A stretch of DNA of 64,000 nt from Sphingopyxis panaciterrulae (lineage in GTDB: Bacteria; Pseudomonadota; Alphaproteobacteria; Sphingomonadales; Sphingomonadaceae), in contig NZ_JACIJH010000017.1 of the NCBI RefSeq assembly GCF_014199295.1, forward strand, positions 1 through 64,000, given 5' to 3'. A program made the translations under genes and the position numbers. The notes beneath the pieces are model-generated. The model worked only from the letters and a program-made list of their open reading frames with translations, searched no databases and was not told the DNA's origin. This document shows, piece by piece, positions 63,098 to 64,000 of the stretch (within the stretch, counting starts at the first letter, position 1; each line of letters opens with the position of its first letter).

Positions 63098-64000
63098 ATG
63101 TTTCTTGCGATTGACAAGCGAGACGATGTGCCTTCACCAAGGCCGCTAGGGCAACTTTCGGATATTATGATGACGACGCAATTTGCGATCAGAGCGGTCA
63201 ACGTCGACTTGCCGATGTTGGGCACACAGAGATTATCATTCTCCAATCCGACCGAACTTGCTTCGCATTCGACGATTCTCGTCGGCCGGAACGGTACAGG
63301 AAAATCAACGATCCTGCGCGATCTTGTCATGGCGCTACGCGCCTATTTCGCGACCAATGCGCTGCAAAGCCGCCAGGGCCTCGGACGGATTTCCAGCATC
63401 GAGATCGACAGCGAGGGGCGACATGTCGAATTGAATTTCGGCGCCGATGTGAAGCAATTCAAAGATGAACGGGATTCGCTGCGCGGAGAAGGCTGGGCGC
63501 CAAGCAAGGTCATTGCACTGTCCTTCACACCGTTCGACAAGTTTCCGCCGATCGACGACACGCTGCCCAGGCCCGGATCCCGCCCTGAGACGGCGCGCAC
63601 AATAGTCGACCCGTTCTATGTCTATCTCGGCTTCAAGAACGATTTCAGGAGCTCGCCTCGCGCCCGACTGCTCCGCACAATCGACCAACTCGCCTTCGCG
63701 GAGTCGACCGTGCAATCCGACGAGCGGGTCGTCGATGCTTTCGACGCTATCGGCTATAGCCCGGTCATAGAGCTCGAGTATGAATTCACGCCGGGATGGC
63801 GCAGCGGCAGATACCAGTCAGATTTCGACGAGCAGAGGCTCAAGGAACTGGAGAGCATGCTCGAGGGTCATGTCCGCTCGGATGGCAAGCGACGGCGCCG
63901 AATGACCTATTACATCGACTTCCGTTTCGGGCGCCGCGACGCCTCGATCCCGATCGACTTCGAAGAAATCCGCCGCCTCACGGATGCCAGGGTTCTACGC
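63098..64000 (+). CDS. AAA/ABC-type ATPase, N-terminal part (cut by window edge)
   Basis: The frame is open from 63041 to the right edge. ATG 63098 (MFLAIDKRDDVPSP) is a plausible start, and ATG 63167/63170 also possible. The Walker A motif is LVGRNGTGKSTILRDLVMAL at about residues 61-80, directly after the AVNVDLPMLGTQRLSF beta-strand pair. The rest has SEGRHVELNFG, KVIALSFTPFDKFPP and a long charged region typical of AAA_23/ABC-like ATPases in anti-phage systems. The catalytic second half lies beyond the window. It is divergent from sspA. It may belong to a further defence system, possibly with a nuclease partner outside; DndD is unlikely from the sequence around the P-loop. Confidence 0.7.
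   Translation, partial: MFLAIDKRDDVPSPRPLGQLSDIMMTTQFAIRAVNVDLPMLGTQRLSFSNPTELASHSTILVGRNGTGKSTILRDLVMALRAYFATNALQSRQGLGRISSIEIDSEGRHVELNFGADVKQFKDERDSLRGEGWAPSKVIALSFTPFDKFPPIDDTLPRPGSRPETARTIVDPFYVYLGFKNDFRSSPRARLLRTIDQLAFAESTVQSDERVVDAFDAIGYSPVIELEYEFTPGWRSGRYQSDFDEQRLKELESMLEGHVRSDGKRRRRMTYYIDFRFGRRDASIPIDFEEIRRLTDARVLR

Larger units (their letters stand above)
26124..64000. mobile_element. Integrative and conjugative element (left part) in tRNA-Lys, with trb-type conjugation genes and defence cargo
   Basis: The element starts at the 3' end of tRNA-Lys with a tyrosine integrase and excisionase-like gene. An IncP-type trb/traG cluster follows, then an IS91 insertion, a CHAT unit, a phosphorothioation operon and an AAA ATPase. 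No attR copy of the tRNA end, relaxase, replication or partition gene is visible, so the element very likely continues past 64000. The extent is inference from gene content. Confidence 0.75.

Noticed and set aside
63098..64000. Edge ATPase as DndD
   Set aside because: The N-terminus and region after the P-loop do not resemble DndD, and it is divergent from the phosphorothioation operon.

Overview
The window looks like chromosomal DNA of a high-GC alphaproteobacterium of the order Sphingomonadales (Sphingopyxis/Sphingomonas-like). The pointers are a TonB-receptor plus flavin-halogenase locus of a type common there, the mutL / mreBCD-mrdA-rodA block, and an IncP-like trb conjugation cluster of alphaproteobacterial type. 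The genus is inference from gene content; no 16S rRNA is present.

Layout. (1) 1-770: an IS21-like end sits in the 5' part of a fatty-acyl-CoA-ligase-like gene, leaving a remnant. (2) 772-15142: a nutrient-uptake/halogenase locus. It has two TonB-dependent receptors, a sugar-porter MFS transporter, three intact flavin-dependent tryptophan-halogenase-type proteins, one degenerate halogenase paralogue lacking the catalytic Lys, and a cupin/JmjC-like protein. Two LacI/GalR-type palindromes precede the transporter and the large receptor. (3) 15201-22716: core genes for mismatch repair (mutL) and the rod-shape elongasome (mreB, mreC, mreD, mrdA, rodA). (4) 22753-25836: an M3 zinc oligopeptidase and a two-winged-helix regulator-like protein. 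(5) 26048-26123: tRNA-Lys(CTT), the target of an integrative and conjugative element (ICE) that runs to the right edge.

The ICE begins with a tyrosine integrase and an excisionase-like protein. A minus-strand conjugation cluster follows (traG, an RHH protein, trbB-C-D-E-J-L-F-G-I, DUF2274). Next comes an IS91-family element with an accessory tyrosine recombinase (about 39.3-41.7 kb), and then a defence cargo also on the minus strand. The cargo is read right to left as a phosphorothioate DNA modification/restriction operon of the SspABCD-SspFGH type: cysteine desulfurase SspA, DUF4007 SspB, ATPase SspC, PP-loop SspD, P-loop SspF, SspG, and the 1,774-residue SspH. Two accessory genes follow, then a small gene with a stop at codon 3.

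Directly downstream, between this operon and the IS91 element, is a tightly coupled three-gene unit: a 3-TM membrane protein, a class I methyltransferase and a CHAT-type caspase-like protease. I cannot assign it to a named system, and it is the best candidate for something undescribed. At the right edge a divergent AAA/ABC-type ATPase starts and is cut by the window.

Translational coupling by ATGA/GTGA/TTGA overlaps recurs throughout. I used it to choose many of the starts.
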